Source: Lachnospiraceae bacterium
GTDB taxonomy: Bacteria; Bacillota; Clostridia; Lachnospirales; Lachnospiraceae
Assembly (NCBI GenBank): GCA_017538995.1
Contig: JAFYHV010000150.1
Span: 1 to 64,000 of the forward strand
DNA: 64,000 bases
Direction: 5' to 3'
Below are positions 63,684 through 64,000 of the stretch, piece after piece. The position numbers and the translations under genes were made by a program. The notes beneath the pieces are model-generated. The model was not told the DNA's origin. It searched no databases and saw only the letters and a list, made by a program, of their open reading frames with translations. How positions within the stretch are numbered: position 1 is the first letter of the stretch; each line of letters opens with the position of its first letter.

Positions 63684-63717
63684 CAACCGCCTACCGTTTT
63701 GGTAACACCTTATCTTT

Positions 63718-63746
63718 ATGTTACCATACCGGTTAACATTTGTAAA
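63718..63746 (-). promoter_or_regulatory. Promoter of the putative toxin mRNA
   Basis: Minus strand TTTACA (63746-63741), 17 nt spacer, TAACAT (63723-63718), start near 63711, which leaves a leader of about 85 nt before ATG 63626. Confidence 0.6.
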
Positions 63747-63834
63747 TATTGCACATATAATTTTTTATATTATTGTGTTTATGCACAACGATTTATTGTA
63801 TTTTGCAATTAAAAACGATTATTTTAAATACTTA

Positions 63835-64000
63835 TTAACTTATATTTGATACTACAAAATCCGAAAATTCGCTGATAACAGCATCTGAAGAATAATTTCT
63901 ATTCACATATTCATATGCTTTTTTACCAAGTTCCGAATTTGTTTTTTCATCCAAAAGCTTATTCAGCGATTCTTTGAATTCCTCATAATTTCCAAAAGCA
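63835..64000 (-). CDS. Glycosyltransferase, C-terminal end (partial)
   Basis: The last 54 residues are visible; the gene continues past the right edge. The sequence FKESLNKLLDEKTNSELGKKAYEYVNRNYSSDAVISEF matches the C-terminal helices of family 4 glycosyltransferases, where the chain crosses back after the donor-binding loop. About 90 nt of AT-rich sequence without a gene separates it from the toxin promoter. Confidence 0.65.
   Translation of the reverse strand, partial: AFGNYEEFKESLNKLLDEKTNSELGKKAYEYVNRNYSSDAVISEFSDFVVSNIS

Noticed and set aside
1..64000. Mobile element or recent transfer boundary
   Set aside because: No transposase, integrase, terminal inverted repeats or tRNA attachment site was seen; the cluster could still have been gained long ago.

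Overview
The window looks like a low-GC Firmicute of the Lachnospiraceae (Butyrivibrio/Pseudobutyrivibrio-like). The grounds are strong Gram-positive Shine-Dalgarno sites (GGAGG), sigma-A type promoters, Gram-positive signal peptides, an SLH protein, a rubrerythrin, and many secreted proteins with DUF4214 modules. Genus assignment is an inference. I see no rRNA, tRNA, CRISPR array, insertion sequence or prophage.

Layout. (1) 1-1542: end of a tandem-ACT protein gene and, divergently, a GDP-L-fucose synthase (fcl). (2) 1581-9038: two tandemly duplicated secreted DUF4214/YD-like proteins, rubrerythrin, a Wzx-like flippase and a GT2 glycosyltransferase. (3) 9186-33024: a 'surface protein island' with a 1451-residue Ig/InlB-repeat protein and six secreted proteins that pair different N-terminal domains (LRR, CAP, LRR+SLH, DUF5722 hydrolase-like, beta-helix, glucosaminidase) with a C-terminal four-unit DUF4214 module. 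Embedded in it is a GDP-sugar block: PMI/GMP/ManA fusion, gmd, an AraC-type regulator and rmd. (4) 33060-50692: ugd, large GT-C-like membrane proteins, an acyltransferase, a radical SAM protein, a flippase-like UPF0104 protein, a CsaB-like pyruvyltransferase, a GT4, a small secreted protein and a DPM1-like GT2. (5) 50710-63358: an ABC-transporter-dependent polysaccharide block with GT4 enzymes, a three-domain glycosyltransferase, an acetyltransferase carrying two DUF4214 units, a second small DUF4214-like cytoplasmic protein, Wzt, Wzm and manC. (6) 63412-63746: a previously unannotated type I toxin-antitoxin-like locus with a 31-residue hydrophobic peptide facing a short convergent RNA. (7) 63835-64000: the C-terminal end of another glycosyltransferase.

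How it fits together. ManC/PMI supply GDP-mannose and Gmd makes GDP-4-keto-6-deoxymannose. The intermediate can go to GDP-D-rhamnose (Rmd) or GDP-L-fucose (Fcl). Together with Wzm/Wzt and several GT4 enzymes this resembles the D-rhamnan (A-band type) export pathway, here in a Gram-positive. GT-C proteins, acyl- and acetyltransferases and a CsaB-like pyruvyltransferase would decorate glycans outside or inside the membrane.

The most striking theme is that DUF4214 units occur both on secreted surface proteins (four units each, in an A-B-A-B order) and inside cytoplasmic glycan-assembly enzymes next to Wzt/Wzm. This suggests, but does not prove, that DUF4214 recognises the glycan made by this locus and that the secreted proteins are displayed by binding it.
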